Positions 1 through 8,407 of a stretch of DNA of 64,000 nt are shown piece after piece. The notes beneath the pieces were generated by a model. That model saw only the letters and a list, made by a program, of their open reading frames with translations, did no database searches and had not been told where the DNA came from. Each line of letters starts with the position of its first letter. Positions within the stretch are counted from its first letter, which is position 1. Position numbers and translations under genes: made by a program. Source of the stretch: Lentisphaeria bacterium (GTDB taxonomy: Bacteria; Verrucomicrobiota; Lentisphaeria; Victivallales; UBA1829); the NCBI GenBank assembly GCA_017615635.1, contig JAFZZR010000079.1, positions 1 through 64,000 of the forward strand, written 5' to 3'.

Positions 1-812
1 CCGTTGGTCAGCGGGACCGCCGCCGCCGTCTGGCTCAGGTTGGAGGCCAGAAGACACAGCGAGACCTCCAGACGCCGACCGCAGACGCCGATCCCCAGGA
101 ACCACAGCGCCGCCGCCAGAAACGGGAAGAAGACGAACGTGGTGGCCGTGATCCAGCCCAGCAGAACCTTCCAGTTTTTCCGATAGTGCGCGATGGCCTC
201 CGCCGCCCGGGTGAATGCGCCTCCTGAAAAACGGTCCAGCAAAGAGAGTATCTTTTTCATGAACGCAAACCGGTAGAGGATGTCATGGAAGAACACGGCG
301 GCCACGGCGCAGAGAACTCCGGTGCAGATGACCATGGCCGTATAGATCCCGATCCGGAGTTCTTCCGGAAATTCGAGGATCACCGGGAAAAAGACCGCGC
401 AGCCAAGCAGCGTGAAAAGCATCAGCGCCGTGAGACCGCAGAGACGGTCCACCAGAATGGAAAAGACGCCGTTGAACTTCTCTCCGCCGGGCGATCTTTT
501 CGCCAGGATGCCCGCTTTGATCAGATCGCCGCCCACCGATCCGGCGGGTATGAACAGCGAGAAGAACTGGCCCTGCATGCCCAGAGAAAAAATCTCGCGG
601 AACGGAAGGCGGATCCCGATGCACCGGAGAAGAAAATGCCAGCGGATGATCGTCAGGACCAGCTGGATGAAGACGCATGCCGCGGCCAGCGCCGGATAGA
701 GCAGGGGGACCGCCACGGCGGACTGGAAGTCGAGTCCGGACCGCCGGATGAGCCATACGAGGATCCCGACTGCGATCCCGATTTTCAGAATGAAGAGAAT
801 GATTTTTTTCAT
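1..812 (-). CDS. Flippase-like membrane protein (UPF0104 / lysylphosphatidylglycerol synthase TM family), 3' part missing
   Basis: The gene runs off the left edge; 270 codons are visible. The product starts with a membrane segment (MKKIILFILKIGIAVGILVW) and carries several more, and the stretch PAGSVGGDLIKAGIL near residue 90 matches the glycine-rich G-G-D-x-x-(K/R)-A signature of the UPF0104 (TIGR00374, LPG synthase transmembrane) family. Members are inner-membrane proteins linked to lipid or glycolipid transfer; the substrate cannot be told here. The ATG overlaps the trmL stop by four bases (ATGA), so the two are co-transcribed and probably translationally coupled. The fold call is firm, the exact role is not. 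Confidence 0.85.
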   Translation of the reverse strand, partial: MKKIILFILKIGIAVGILVWLIRRSGLDFQSAVAVPLLYPALAAACVFIQLVLTIIRWHFLLRCIGIRLPFREIFSLGMQGQFFSLFIPAGSVGGDLIKAGILAKRSPGGEKFNGVFSILVDRLCGLTALMLFTLLGCAVFFPVILEFPEELRIGIYTAMVICTGVLCAVAAVFFHDILYRFAFMKKILSLLDRFSGGAFTRAAEAIAHYRKNWKVLLGWITATTFVFFPFLAAALWFLGIGVCGRRLEVSLCLLASNLSQTAAAVPLTN

Positions 813-1312
813 GACGTTTTCCTGTTGTCGGCGGGCTGAAGATCCGGTCTCAGACGGCGCAGTCCCTCGTATACGGCCACGGCCACCGAATTCGCCAGAT
901 TCAGGCTCCTGTAAAAATGGCCGGGCATGGGGATCGTGTAGAGATCCGGGGCGTATTTCGTGTAAAATTCATCCGGAAGACCGTGCCCTTCGTTTCCGAA
1001 CACCAGCCAGGAGCCCGGTTCCAGCGGACAGTCCCAATAGCATTTCTCTCCCTTCGTGGAGAAAAAGTAGAGCTTCGCACCGTCCGCTTCCTTCAGCAGA
1101 TCCTCCCACGTGTCGTGGATCCGGCAGTCCACATGACGCCAGTAGTCCATGCCGGCCCGCTTGAGATACCGGTCTTCGAAGGAGAAGGCGACGGGCCGGA
1201 CCAGGTGCAGTCTGCACCGGGTGCAGCAGGCGATGCGTCCGATGTTTCCCGTGTTCTGCGGGATTTCGGGTGCAACGAGAACAATGTGATATAAAATTTC
1301 GTCCATTTTCAT
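809..1312 (-). CDS. trmL: tRNA (cytidine(34)-2'-O)-methyltransferase TrmL
   Basis: 167 aa, the usual size of the minimal SPOUT methyltransferase TrmL, which 2'-O-methylates the wobble nucleotide of tRNA-Leu isoacceptors using S-adenosylmethionine. The three knot motifs are present: PQNTGNIGRIA at about residues 18-28, LVFGNEGHGLP near 103-113, and the C-terminal MPGHFYRSLNLANSVAVAVY. There is no extra N-terminal RNA-binding domain, which argues for TrmL over TrmH or RlmB. It is the first gene of a two-gene minus-strand unit with the flippase-like gene, behind a promoter at 1334-1362. ATG start taken; a shorter start two codons in (ATGGACGAA) is possible. Confidence 0.93.
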   Translation of the reverse strand: MKMDEILYHIVLVAPEIPQNTGNIGRIACCTRCRLHLVRPVAFSFEDRYLKRAGMDYWRHVDCRIHDTWEDLLKEADGAKLYFFSTKGEKCYWDCPLEPGSWLVFGNEGHGLPDEFYTKYAPDLYTIPMPGHFYRSLNLANSVAVAVYEGLRRLRPDLQPADNRKTS

Positions 1313-1333
1313 TCATCCGGCCTGAAATCATGT

Positions 1334-1362
1334 AAGATAATCCCTCTTTCCCCTTCTTTCAA
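1334..1362 (-). promoter_or_regulatory. Promoter of trmL
   Basis: On the minus strand TTGAAA, 17 bases, TATCTT. The -35 lies back to back with the -35 of the plus-strand lipoprotein promoter (one base between the boxes), so both directions fire from one short control region. Confidence 0.5.
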
Positions 1363-1363
1363 C

Positions 1364-1391
1364 TTGATTTTTGTTTTTTTCGGCGTAAATT
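1364..1391 (+). promoter_or_regulatory. Promoter of the small lipoprotein gene
   Basis: TTGATT, 16 bases, TAAATT, followed after about 30 bases by an AAAGGA Shine-Dalgarno and the ATG at 1422. Confidence 0.5.
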
Positions 1392-1421
1392 ACGAAACGC
1401 TAATCGAAAGGACCGATCCGC

Positions 1422-1865
1422 ATGAAACGTATTCTTTCTCTCTTTTCCGTCTCTCTCCTGCTCTTCGTCCTCGTCTCCTGCGCCGGAGAATCCAGCCATT
1501 CGTCCGGCAGCTGGTTCACCTCCCTGTTCACCGGAGTTCCTGCCAACAACGATGTCCCCATCGACGAGCTGGTGAAGTATATCCTCACGAAAACCGACTC
1601 TGAGCCATGCTGCGACATGGAGCCCGGGCCCGTTCATGCGGAAAGCGGATTCAGCGTGTTTCTGGCGGGCAAGCAGGTGGCGTTCTACAAGTACGACGCC
1701 ACCAAGAAGAAGATGCGCAAGAAGCTGGACTACATAAGAAAAAACGGGTGCGTCTATATCGTGGGACACCGTTTCCCCGCACGGGTCAACGGCTCTTTCG
1801 TCATGGTGGATTACGAGATCAATCCCCAGAAGGACACCCTCATAAAAGTGTTCGACGAGTTCTGA
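1422..1865 (+). CDS. Small hypothetical lipoprotein
   Basis: 147 aa with a type II (lipoprotein) signal peptide: basic start MKR, hydrophobic core, and lipobox LVSC with Cys20. The mature part begins with a Ser/Gly-rich linker and then a small globular region of about 100 residues with lysines near 90-105 (KKKMRKK) and no recognisable domain. An AAAGGA site precedes the ATG. It sits 26 bases before an MFS transporter on the same strand and may share its transcript. I do not recognise the family; membrane anchoring is the only role that can be stated. Confidence 0.8.
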   Translation: MKRILSLFSVSLLLFVLVSCAGESSHSSGSWFTSLFTGVPANNDVPIDELVKYILTKTDSEPCCDMEPGPVHAESGFSVFLAGKQVAFYKYDATKKKMRKKLDYIRKNGCVYIVGHRFPARVNGSFVMVDYEINPQKDTLIKVFDEF

Positions 1866-1891
1866 ACCCTTTCCCCGGCGGACCGGACTCC

Positions 1892-3112
1892 ATGATAACA
1901 CCGAGACTTTTTTCCATTTTCCGCCGCGAGGCGGGCGCGGGCGCCTTCTTTTTGAGCATCCTGGTGTGGGGCATCGGTGTCGGATGCTTCGCCGCCGCCA
2001 TGAACAATTTTCTGTCCGATCTCTACGGCATGAACGGCATGGACCGCGGCTGGCTGGAGTTTTTCCGCGAACTGCCCGGACTGCTCCTGGTCTTCATCCT
2101 GGCCCTCCTTCACCGGGTGTCGGACTGGCGCGTCATGCGGATCGGCAGCCTGATCTCCCTGGCCGGCGCAGCTCTGCTCCTGATCCCCTCCGATAAGATT
2201 TTCGTGACGGCCACCATCATGATCTGGAGCATGGGCGAACATCTGGTCATGCCGGTCCGTTCGGCCATCGCCATGCAGATCGCCAGACCCGCTCATGCGG
2301 GGCAGTCTCTCGGATACCTTACGGGCGTCATCAATTTCGGGACGGTGGCGGGCAGTCTGCTTGTGGCGGCGATCTTCTTCCTCGGCGTTACGTACTTCGA
2401 CATTTCCAGAGCCTCGCTTTTCCGGATCGTCTGGTGCATTATCGCCGGACTTATGCTGGTCAGCGTCATCTGTTCCTTTTCGCCGTCCGTGCCCCGGATC
2501 CCCTCCCGGCGGCCCCGGCTCCTGTTCCACAGAAAATTCGGCAAATTCTATGCTCTGGAACTTTTTTACGGCGCCAGAAAACAGATTTTCATCACTTTCG
2601 CACCCTACGTCCTGATCCGCGAATACGGTTTCTCCACCTCCCAGATGGCCGCGCTCCTGGGCGTCTGCGCGCTGGTCAACATCTTCGGCGGGCCGGCTGT
2701 GGGACGAGTGACCGACCGCCTCGGATACCGTACGGTCATGATCTGGGACACGGTGATCCTCTTCTTTGTCTGTCTACTGTACGGCTATGCGGGGAGGATC
2801 TTCCCCGCCGCTCTCGTCACCCTCGTGCTCTGCCTGAACTTCCTGCTGGATACCGTCCTCAGCACTACCTCGCTGGCGACCAATATCTATGTGCGGACTC
2901 TGGCGGACAGCAACGACGAGCTTACCGCCACCCTCTCCACCGGCATTTCCATCAACCACCTGATCGCCATTCTCTCGGCTCCCATCGGCGGCTGGATCTG
3001 GATGAAGTTCGGGATCGGCGTCCTTTTCAGTTTCGCCGCGGTCATGGCCGTCTGCAATACGCTGTTCGCCATGACCATTCCCCGTCCGGCGGCCGTCTCC
3101 GCCCGCCGCTGA
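1892..3112 (+). CDS. MFS transporter
   Basis: 406 aa, about twelve hydrophobic segments, the usual size of a major facilitator. The second half has a motif-A-like loop, GRVTDRLGYR, between TM8 and TM9. Charged loops separate the two six-helix halves (HRKFGKF near the middle). The reading frame is open further upstream to 1607, but that extension overlaps the lipoprotein gene in another frame and is not pilin- or transporter-like, so the ATG giving MITPRLFSIF is chosen; no strong Shine-Dalgarno is seen there. Substrate unknown. A strong hairpin follows the stop. Confidence 0.85.
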   Translation: MITPRLFSIFRREAGAGAFFLSILVWGIGVGCFAAAMNNFLSDLYGMNGMDRGWLEFFRELPGLLLVFILALLHRVSDWRVMRIGSLISLAGAALLLIPSDKIFVTATIMIWSMGEHLVMPVRSAIAMQIARPAHAGQSLGYLTGVINFGTVAGSLLVAAIFFLGVTYFDISRASLFRIVWCIIAGLMLVSVICSFSPSVPRIPSRRPRLLFHRKFGKFYALELFYGARKQIFITFAPYVLIREYGFSTSQMAALLGVCALVNIFGGPAVGRVTDRLGYRTVMIWDTVILFFVCLLYGYAGRIFPAALVTLVLCLNFLLDTVLSTTSLATNIYVRTLADSNDELTATLSTGISINHLIAILSAPIGGWIWMKFGIGVLFSFAAVMAVCNTLFAMTIPRPAAVSARR

Positions 3113-3147
3113 CGGTCATCCTGCCCTTCCACCTCAACGCAGGTGCT

Positions 3148-3172
3148 GCGCCCCGGTATCAGAACGGGGCGC
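3148..3172. terminator. Hairpin between convergent genes
   Basis: GCGCCCCG, a nine-base loop and CGGGGCGC form a perfect eight-pair GC stem (extendable by one T-A pair) between the MFS gene and the symporter gene, which converge here. There is no long T run, so it is either a weak bidirectional terminator or a mRNA 3' end stabiliser. Confidence 0.5.
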
Positions 3173-3202
3173 ACCAGCCGAAGAAGACTGGCCTTTCCGG
3201 GA

Positions 3203-5521
3203 TCAGGACTGTTTCCTGTCGCCGGAGGCTGCCGAAGCCTTATCCACGGCTTCCAGCTGGGCTTTGTCGGCCAGGGACATATTGCCTTCCACCATGCCGT
3301 TGTCCAGGGCGTTGACCTGCGTCCGGGCGGCCAGATCGCGGAACATCTGCTTCATGTCGATGACTCCTCCGATGAGGAACCAGACCATGGAGATCACCGC
3401 GACAATGCATCCGACCACCACGGAGATGATGAAGAGGCGCCATCCCCACCATTCGGCGGGCCAGCGGTAGAAGGCGTTCCAGACGATAGTGCCGATATAG
3501 AAGAGGCCGAAGGAGATGCCGAAACTGTAGATGAAGGTGCCCCAGGCGATGCATTTATCGCCGAAGGTGTAGTCGGGCGTGATCCCGATGATCTTCTTGA
3601 AGGCGTTCCTGAATGTCAGCTTTTCGAAGTGCTTGATCTCACCGTCCACGGCGTACTTCCCGCGGTGCAGCATGCGGTTCAGATTGAACGGCCGGCGGCA
3701 GGTAAGCCGGGAGACGACGCAGTACATGGCGATGCTCAGGATCATGGCGATGAACATGATCTCGGTGGAGTTGATGGGGAACTTCACGGCGTCCATGCGC
3801 CAGAGAATCCACGGCTCGAAGGGGCCGCTCAAGGTCTCCAGCAGACGGGAGAAGAAGGGGATCATGCCCATGCGGTCGAGGAAGGGATACACGTAATCCG
3901 GCCAGTTCCGCTGAACCAGCATGCCGCCGCCGGAAACCACCGCGCCCGTCAGGATCGAGGCGTATGCTCCGGCTGTGGTTCCGAACCGGGTATACAGTCC
4001 GCCGATCATCACCGCTCCGGCGCCGCCGCCCCAGATGGCTCCCACCACCGTCATATACAGGTTGATGTAGTCCAGCTGGACCATGTAAAGGGAGGCGAAG
4101 AAATAGAGGATGCAGATGAGCACAGTCAGGACTTTGATCATGAGAATGTGCGTCTTCGGATCCAGCGGCGTCTTGCGGAACGGCAGAATGACGTCCTGCA
4201 TGACCGACATGGCCGCACTGAAGATGTGACTGTCGTCCGAGGATACCATGAGCATCAGCATCAGCAGAATGAAGACGCCGATGAGCGCGCCCGGCAGGAT
4301 GTGGCGGAACGCCACCGGCAGACGCAGCTGATTGTACAGAGTGCGGAACTCCTGGAATTTTGCATTGCCTTCCGGCGTGTCGCCCAGCGTCTCCTTGACC
4401 GTATCCAGATAGGGCGTATCCAGATTCTTTTTCTCCGAAAGAGGCTCGTCCTTGCCGATGATGTGGATCTGTTCCGGGATCGCCGCAGTCCTGGCTCTCA
4501 GCTCGTTCCGCATCTCCTCGTCCTGAATGATCTCGCCCACGATCCGGCTGCACATTTCCGTCCGGATCTCTTTCGCTTTCGGCGCATAATGCACGTGATT
4601 CATCACCACCAGGATCATGCCGCCCATCAGCAGATAGAAAAGCGGATTGAATCCGTTTCGCCAGGCGCCGAGGATGCCCGCCATCTTCTGCTCGTGGGCC
4701 GTCCGGGCCGCCGAGGAGGCGCCGCCGCCGAACCAGTTTCCGCGGTTCAGAATACCGGCAAAGATGGTGACGATCGCCGCAAACAAGTTGAAGTCGCGCA
4801 AGGACTTGATATCATACGGGTTGATAAAGCTCTCGCCCGCTACGCGGTCCGCCATCACCGGCACGATCTCATCCCACCACGAGAAGCTCAGGATGATGTA
4901 CATGGTGAAGATGAAGATGATCGGGTAGGTGAGGAGTCCCTGGATCGTGTCGGTGATCAGCAGCGCCATGGAGCCGCCGGCCAGCAGAATGGTGGCGGCC
5001 AGAATCAGAACGATCCCGATCACCAGCGCCAGGCTTTGGATCTTGAATCCGAAAATATCGATATAGTGCGGAATGCCCAGCAGATAGATGAAGAACCGAG
5101 CCGAGATCGCCGGCAGGATCATGTTGGAAAGCAGTTCCACCGAGGTCCTCAGACATGCGCAGAACAGCCGGAACGGACGGTTGTACCGCATCTCCAGAAA
5201 CTGCCCGATGCTCAATGCCTTCGTCTCACGGAGACGATACGTCACGAATCCGGTCAGCGAGACGATCAGCGAGATCGGCGCCGCGAATCCGCCCCAGAAT
5301 CCGGTGGAGAATCCGGTTCGGTAGTGGACTTCGATATAGGCGATCAGGAACATGACGCTCAACCCGGCCTCCATGCCGCCCACCGAGAGCAGATACCGTC
5401 CGCAGAGCCGTCCGCCCGCCAGAAAGTCCGGGATCCCGCGGATGTACTTCCGGGTGTGGAAGGCCATGTAGAGAACGAAAGAAAACGGGACGATGGCGAT
5501 CAGCCAGTTGTACCAGGTCAT
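3203..5521 (-). CDS. Sodium:solute symporter family (SSS) protein
   Basis: 772 aa, far longer than the usual 500-550. The N-terminal half has the SSS pattern (loop SDF-like IPDFLAGGRLCG near 30, then GLSVMFLIAYIEVHYRTGF and SMALLITDTIQGLL near 184-197). Residues about 310-408 form a hydrophilic, charged insertion between two membrane segments, and the C-terminus adds three further hydrophobic segments and a charged tail. Transport of a sugar or organic acid with sodium is the family role; the solute is not predictable. It is a single-gene unit with AGGAG ten bases before the ATG and a possible -10 TATATT at 5561-5566. It lies between the MFS gene and a glycosidase module. Confidence 0.88.
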   Translation of the reverse strand: MTWYNWLIAIVPFSFVLYMAFHTRKYIRGIPDFLAGGRLCGRYLLSVGGMEAGLSVMFLIAYIEVHYRTGFSTGFWGGFAAPISLIVSLTGFVTYRLRETKALSIGQFLEMRYNRPFRLFCACLRTSVELLSNMILPAISARFFIYLLGIPHYIDIFGFKIQSLALVIGIVLILAATILLAGGSMALLITDTIQGLLTYPIIFIFTMYIILSFSWWDEIVPVMADRVAGESFINPYDIKSLRDFNLFAAIVTIFAGILNRGNWFGGGASSAARTAHEQKMAGILGAWRNGFNPLFYLLMGGMILVVMNHVHYAPKAKEIRTEMCSRIVGEIIQDEEMRNELRARTAAIPEQIHIIGKDEPLSEKKNLDTPYLDTVKETLGDTPEGNAKFQEFRTLYNQLRLPVAFRHILPGALIGVFILLMLMLMVSSDDSHIFSAAMSVMQDVILPFRKTPLDPKTHILMIKVLTVLICILYFFASLYMVQLDYINLYMTVVGAIWGGGAGAVMIGGLYTRFGTTAGAYASILTGAVVSGGGMLVQRNWPDYVYPFLDRMGMIPFFSRLLETLSGPFEPWILWRMDAVKFPINSTEIMFIAMILSIAMYCVVSRLTCRRPFNLNRMLHRGKYAVDGEIKHFEKLTFRNAFKKIIGITPDYTFGDKCIAWGTFIYSFGISFGLFYIGTIVWNAFYRWPAEWWGWRLFIISVVVGCIVAVISMVWFLIGGVIDMKQMFRDLAARTQVNALDNGMVEGNMSLADKAQLEAVDKASAASGDRKQS

Positions 5522-5781
5522 GATGGATTGTCTCCTGTGCGTGCAGAATTCGATATGTAGAATATAGGGGGGACCGTCTATGAAAAAAAGCCGCTCTACG
5601 CGCCTTCTGAATCAGCGTGCCGAAGAAACCTCCTTGTATCTGAACCCGGGGACCTGGGTTTCGTACCGTAGCACGTTTTCAGGAAAATGCAAGAGTCTCC
5701 CGGAAAAATACCGGGATTTATTTCGTCTCTTTGCCTCCCTTTTTTCCATCGGAAAACGATAGGCCCTGTGCCGATGCGGGA

Positions 5782-8322
5782 TCACTCGTATTCCACCCGG
5801 GCCAGCTTCGAGGAATCCGCGCCGCCCGCGATGCCCGGGGTGAATTCCAGCCGGTAGGGAGCCGACGAATGCACCGGATCGTTGTTGTCCCACACGAGAA
5901 ATCCGAAACGTTTCGCCTTTCCGCCGACCGCCGACCATGGGACGGCGACTTCGTACCGGGTCGTATTTCCCTCCCGGACGACGGATGCGGGGAAGTCCTT
6001 GATGCCCGGATCTTTGCCGCCGAGTTTCACCACCTGAACGCCTTTCGGCGTGAGCGCCAGCCCGAAGTTGAATTCGGAAACCTCCTTCGGTTCCGTGTCG
6101 TTCAGCAGACATGACGGACGGTGATCCCGGGGCGACAGCACGAACTGAATCGAGTCGTCGCGCCAGACGGCTCTTCCGGTATAGCGCTGGAGATGCACCG
6201 GATCGTCCACTTCCACAGCCAGGTAAAAGTTTTTATTGTCGTATCCGGTCCAGTATTTCGCCGAGACATTGTGTCCGTTGGGGTTGAAATTTTTCGAGTA
6301 GAAGAAGCATCGTTCCGGCTGAAGAGCCTCGATGGGGCGGATGTGATCGGGATAGTGCAGAAGTCCTGGGGCGCCGGTGCGGAGCTGTTCCGGTCCGGAG
6401 ACTCTCTTCAGGGTGCAGACGGGAATGTCTTCCAGCGGGATATCATACTCTCTTTCCCCGGAGATCAGTTTGCCCGGCGCGGTCACGGTCATGGGAAATG
6501 CACAGGTCTCATCCGGCTGGATCTCCGCCGTGAGAAGATCCTGTCCCGGCATCCGGATTTCCACCTTGCGGGGAGTGCGCAGCAGACTTCGGATCAGAAC
6601 CGAATCCGGCAGCGCAACACATTTGAATTCCGGTGTGTTGGCGTAAATCGCCCGGTCGATGACGGGAACGACATCCGCGGCCGGTCGATCGACCGTGATA
6701 TAAAGCGGATCCGGTCCGATGACCAGAGGGTGTCCGGTGATATTGCGGCCGTACATATTCAGGACCCTGCTCCCGGCCGGCAGAGGCAGAGGCAGAGGGA
6801 ATGACTGCTGTTTCCCGATTGTCCAGATCGTCACCAGAGTCGATCCATCCGGTTTGCGGAATATGTAGGAATAGATTCCGCCGTTGATGATTTCGGCTTC
6901 CGCTTCGGCGAAAGCGAGTTCGGCGGCCGCTGTCGCATACATGGCCCCGCCGGGAAGCGGCACCCGGTGATAAGCCCCTCCGAACGGAATTGTTTTCCAG
7001 ATGGTCGCCATGTGCATGGAATCATTGCTTTCGGGGATCCGGTTATAGTCGTTGGGGCGGAAGAGCTGATAGAAAAGGACGGGCGCGGCTTTGGAGATGA
7101 TCAGGCTTCGTGCGGTCAGGCGGGCCTGTTCCGGAGCCAGACCGGTATCGAACGGCGCGCCGAAATTGATGGAATATCCCGTTTCGTTATTGGCAATGAA
7201 TTTTCCCTTTCCAAGCTGGACGGAAAGAGCCGACGCCTCCCGGTAGAATTTCATCAGGGCGGCTTCCGGAAGGGTCACGCTGCCTTTGGCAAGATCCCAG
7301 TTCCCGGTATAGGCGTCGATGTAGTAGATATCGAAATCATCAACGATGTCTCCCATCTGGATCGGTTCGATGTCCTGGGTCCGGGGCGGAACGTTGTTGC
7401 CGCCGGCAATGATCCTGATTTCCGGGTCGATCTGCTTCAGCTGGCGGGATCCCAGACGGACCAGCGTGACGAAATTGGCCATTGCCTCGCTCCAGGTGCC
7501 GATATACCGGCTCTTGTTGGTGGCGTTGCTCGGCGTTTCCTGACCGATGACCCATTCTTTTGTTTTGATCCGGGGGGCGACTTCCGCGATGAAATCCGAA
7601 TAAACTTTTATGACGCTGTCGTTCATCAGCGGCATGCCCCGCTTCATCTCTTCCGGCGAACGGATGTCCGCCCGGGGCAGCGAGGTGCCGAGATCGGCGA
7701 CCAGCTGAAAGTCGCCGGATTCCAGAAACGGCTTGTAACTTTGATTCAGCATCTGATCCGCCGTCCGTTTCACATCCCGGTGCGGCAAGGCGAAACGCCA
7801 GTCCAGTTTCATGGCGATGGAACCGCATCCGACCCGCTTGTATCCATCATGCAGTTCGCGGAGCACACCGAATCCGAACTGGAAAAACGGATCCCGCTTT
7901 CCCGGCACGGGCGCGACGGCGAAACCGCCCTGGACGCGATAGGATTTCGCCCCGTCGGCAAAAATTTCCGCCTCGACCACGTAGTATCCGGCTTCCTGCC
8001 CCGGGAGACGGATCAAGTCCTCCCGTTTCTTTCGGGGAATGCGGCAGATCTCACGCCCGGATTCGTCTTTGACGGTCAGGGCATAATCGAGATCCGCGGC
8101 CGGACTTTCGATCAGAAGCCGCAGCGTGATCTCCTGACCGGGTTCGAAGAATCCGAATACGCCTCCCGGGATCAGCGCCGCTTGACGGACAGCCGGATCA
8201 TACTGCTCCCGGAAGCATTCCGGCTTCTTTTTTCCGTTTTTTCCGTCGATGGCGGAGCTCGGTCCGGCAGCCAGAATGCAGAACGAAATGAATACGAACA
8301 GGAGCAGAAAACTTTTTTTCAC
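5782..8322 (-). CDS. Secreted glycoside-hydrolase-like protein with C-terminal CBM9-like domain
   Basis: 846 aa from a GTG start, chosen because AAGAGGATA lies just upstream and a clean signal peptide follows (KKSFLLLFVFISFCILAAG). An in-frame GTG at 8364 would add 14 residues and has no such support. Residues about 50-140 look like a beta-sandwich; 150-480 resemble a clan-A TIM barrel with paired candidate carboxylates, E262 in WVIGQETPSN and E380 in FIANNETGYS. Residues about 650-846 (KYWTGYDNKNFYLAVEVDD, VWRDDSIQFVLSP) have the hallmark of carbohydrate-binding family 9-like modules. It is the last gene of the pseudopilin / GH42-like / CBM9 operon. The GH family and substrate are not assigned; a GH39/GH5-type relative is likely. 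Confidence 0.75.
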   Translation of the reverse strand: MKKSFLLLFVFISFCILAAGPSSAIDGKNGKKKPECFREQYDPAVRQAALIPGGVFGFFEPGQEITLRLLIESPAADLDYALTVKDESGREICRIPRKKREDLIRLPGQEAGYYVVEAEIFADGAKSYRVQGGFAVAPVPGKRDPFFQFGFGVLRELHDGYKRVGCGSIAMKLDWRFALPHRDVKRTADQMLNQSYKPFLESGDFQLVADLGTSLPRADIRSPEEMKRGMPLMNDSVIKVYSDFIAEVAPRIKTKEWVIGQETPSNATNKSRYIGTWSEAMANFVTLVRLGSRQLKQIDPEIRIIAGGNNVPPRTQDIEPIQMGDIVDDFDIYYIDAYTGNWDLAKGSVTLPEAALMKFYREASALSVQLGKGKFIANNETGYSINFGAPFDTGLAPEQARLTARSLIISKAAPVLFYQLFRPNDYNRIPESNDSMHMATIWKTIPFGGAYHRVPLPGGAMYATAAAELAFAEAEAEIINGGIYSYIFRKPDGSTLVTIWTIGKQQSFPLPLPLPAGSRVLNMYGRNITGHPLVIGPDPLYITVDRPAADVVPVIDRAIYANTPEFKCVALPDSVLIRSLLRTPRKVEIRMPGQDLLTAEIQPDETCAFPMTVTAPGKLISGEREYDIPLEDIPVCTLKRVSGPEQLRTGAPGLLHYPDHIRPIEALQPERCFFYSKNFNPNGHNVSAKYWTGYDNKNFYLAVEVDDPVHLQRYTGRAVWRDDSIQFVLSPRDHRPSCLLNDTEPKEVSEFNFGLALTPKGVQVVKLGGKDPGIKDFPASVVREGNTTRYEVAVPWSAVGGKAKRFGFLVWDNNDPVHSSAPYRLEFTPGIAGGADSSKLARVEYE

Positions 8323-8407
8323 GATTATCCTCTTTCGTCTTGAGGTGACTGTTTTGGTATACACCGGTTTTTCGTCCGGGCCGCGTCAACCCGTTTTCGA
8401 GTATGCG

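Noticed and set aside
1607-1891. Upstream extension of the MFS frame
   Set aside because: It overlaps the lipoprotein gene out of frame, is very basic and lacks membrane segments; the ATG at 1892 begins the transporter.
3143-5560. 805-codon open frame on the plus strand opposite the sodium symporter gene
   Set aside because: It is rich in His, Asp, Gln and Arg with no domain, as expected for the antisense of a high-GC membrane protein gene; the symporter on the other strand is convincing.
5580-5762. 60-codon plus-strand frame between the symporter and CBM9 genes
   Set aside because: No ribosome site; it contains the hairpin TCCCGG/CCGGGA near its end and lies in the symporter's upstream region.
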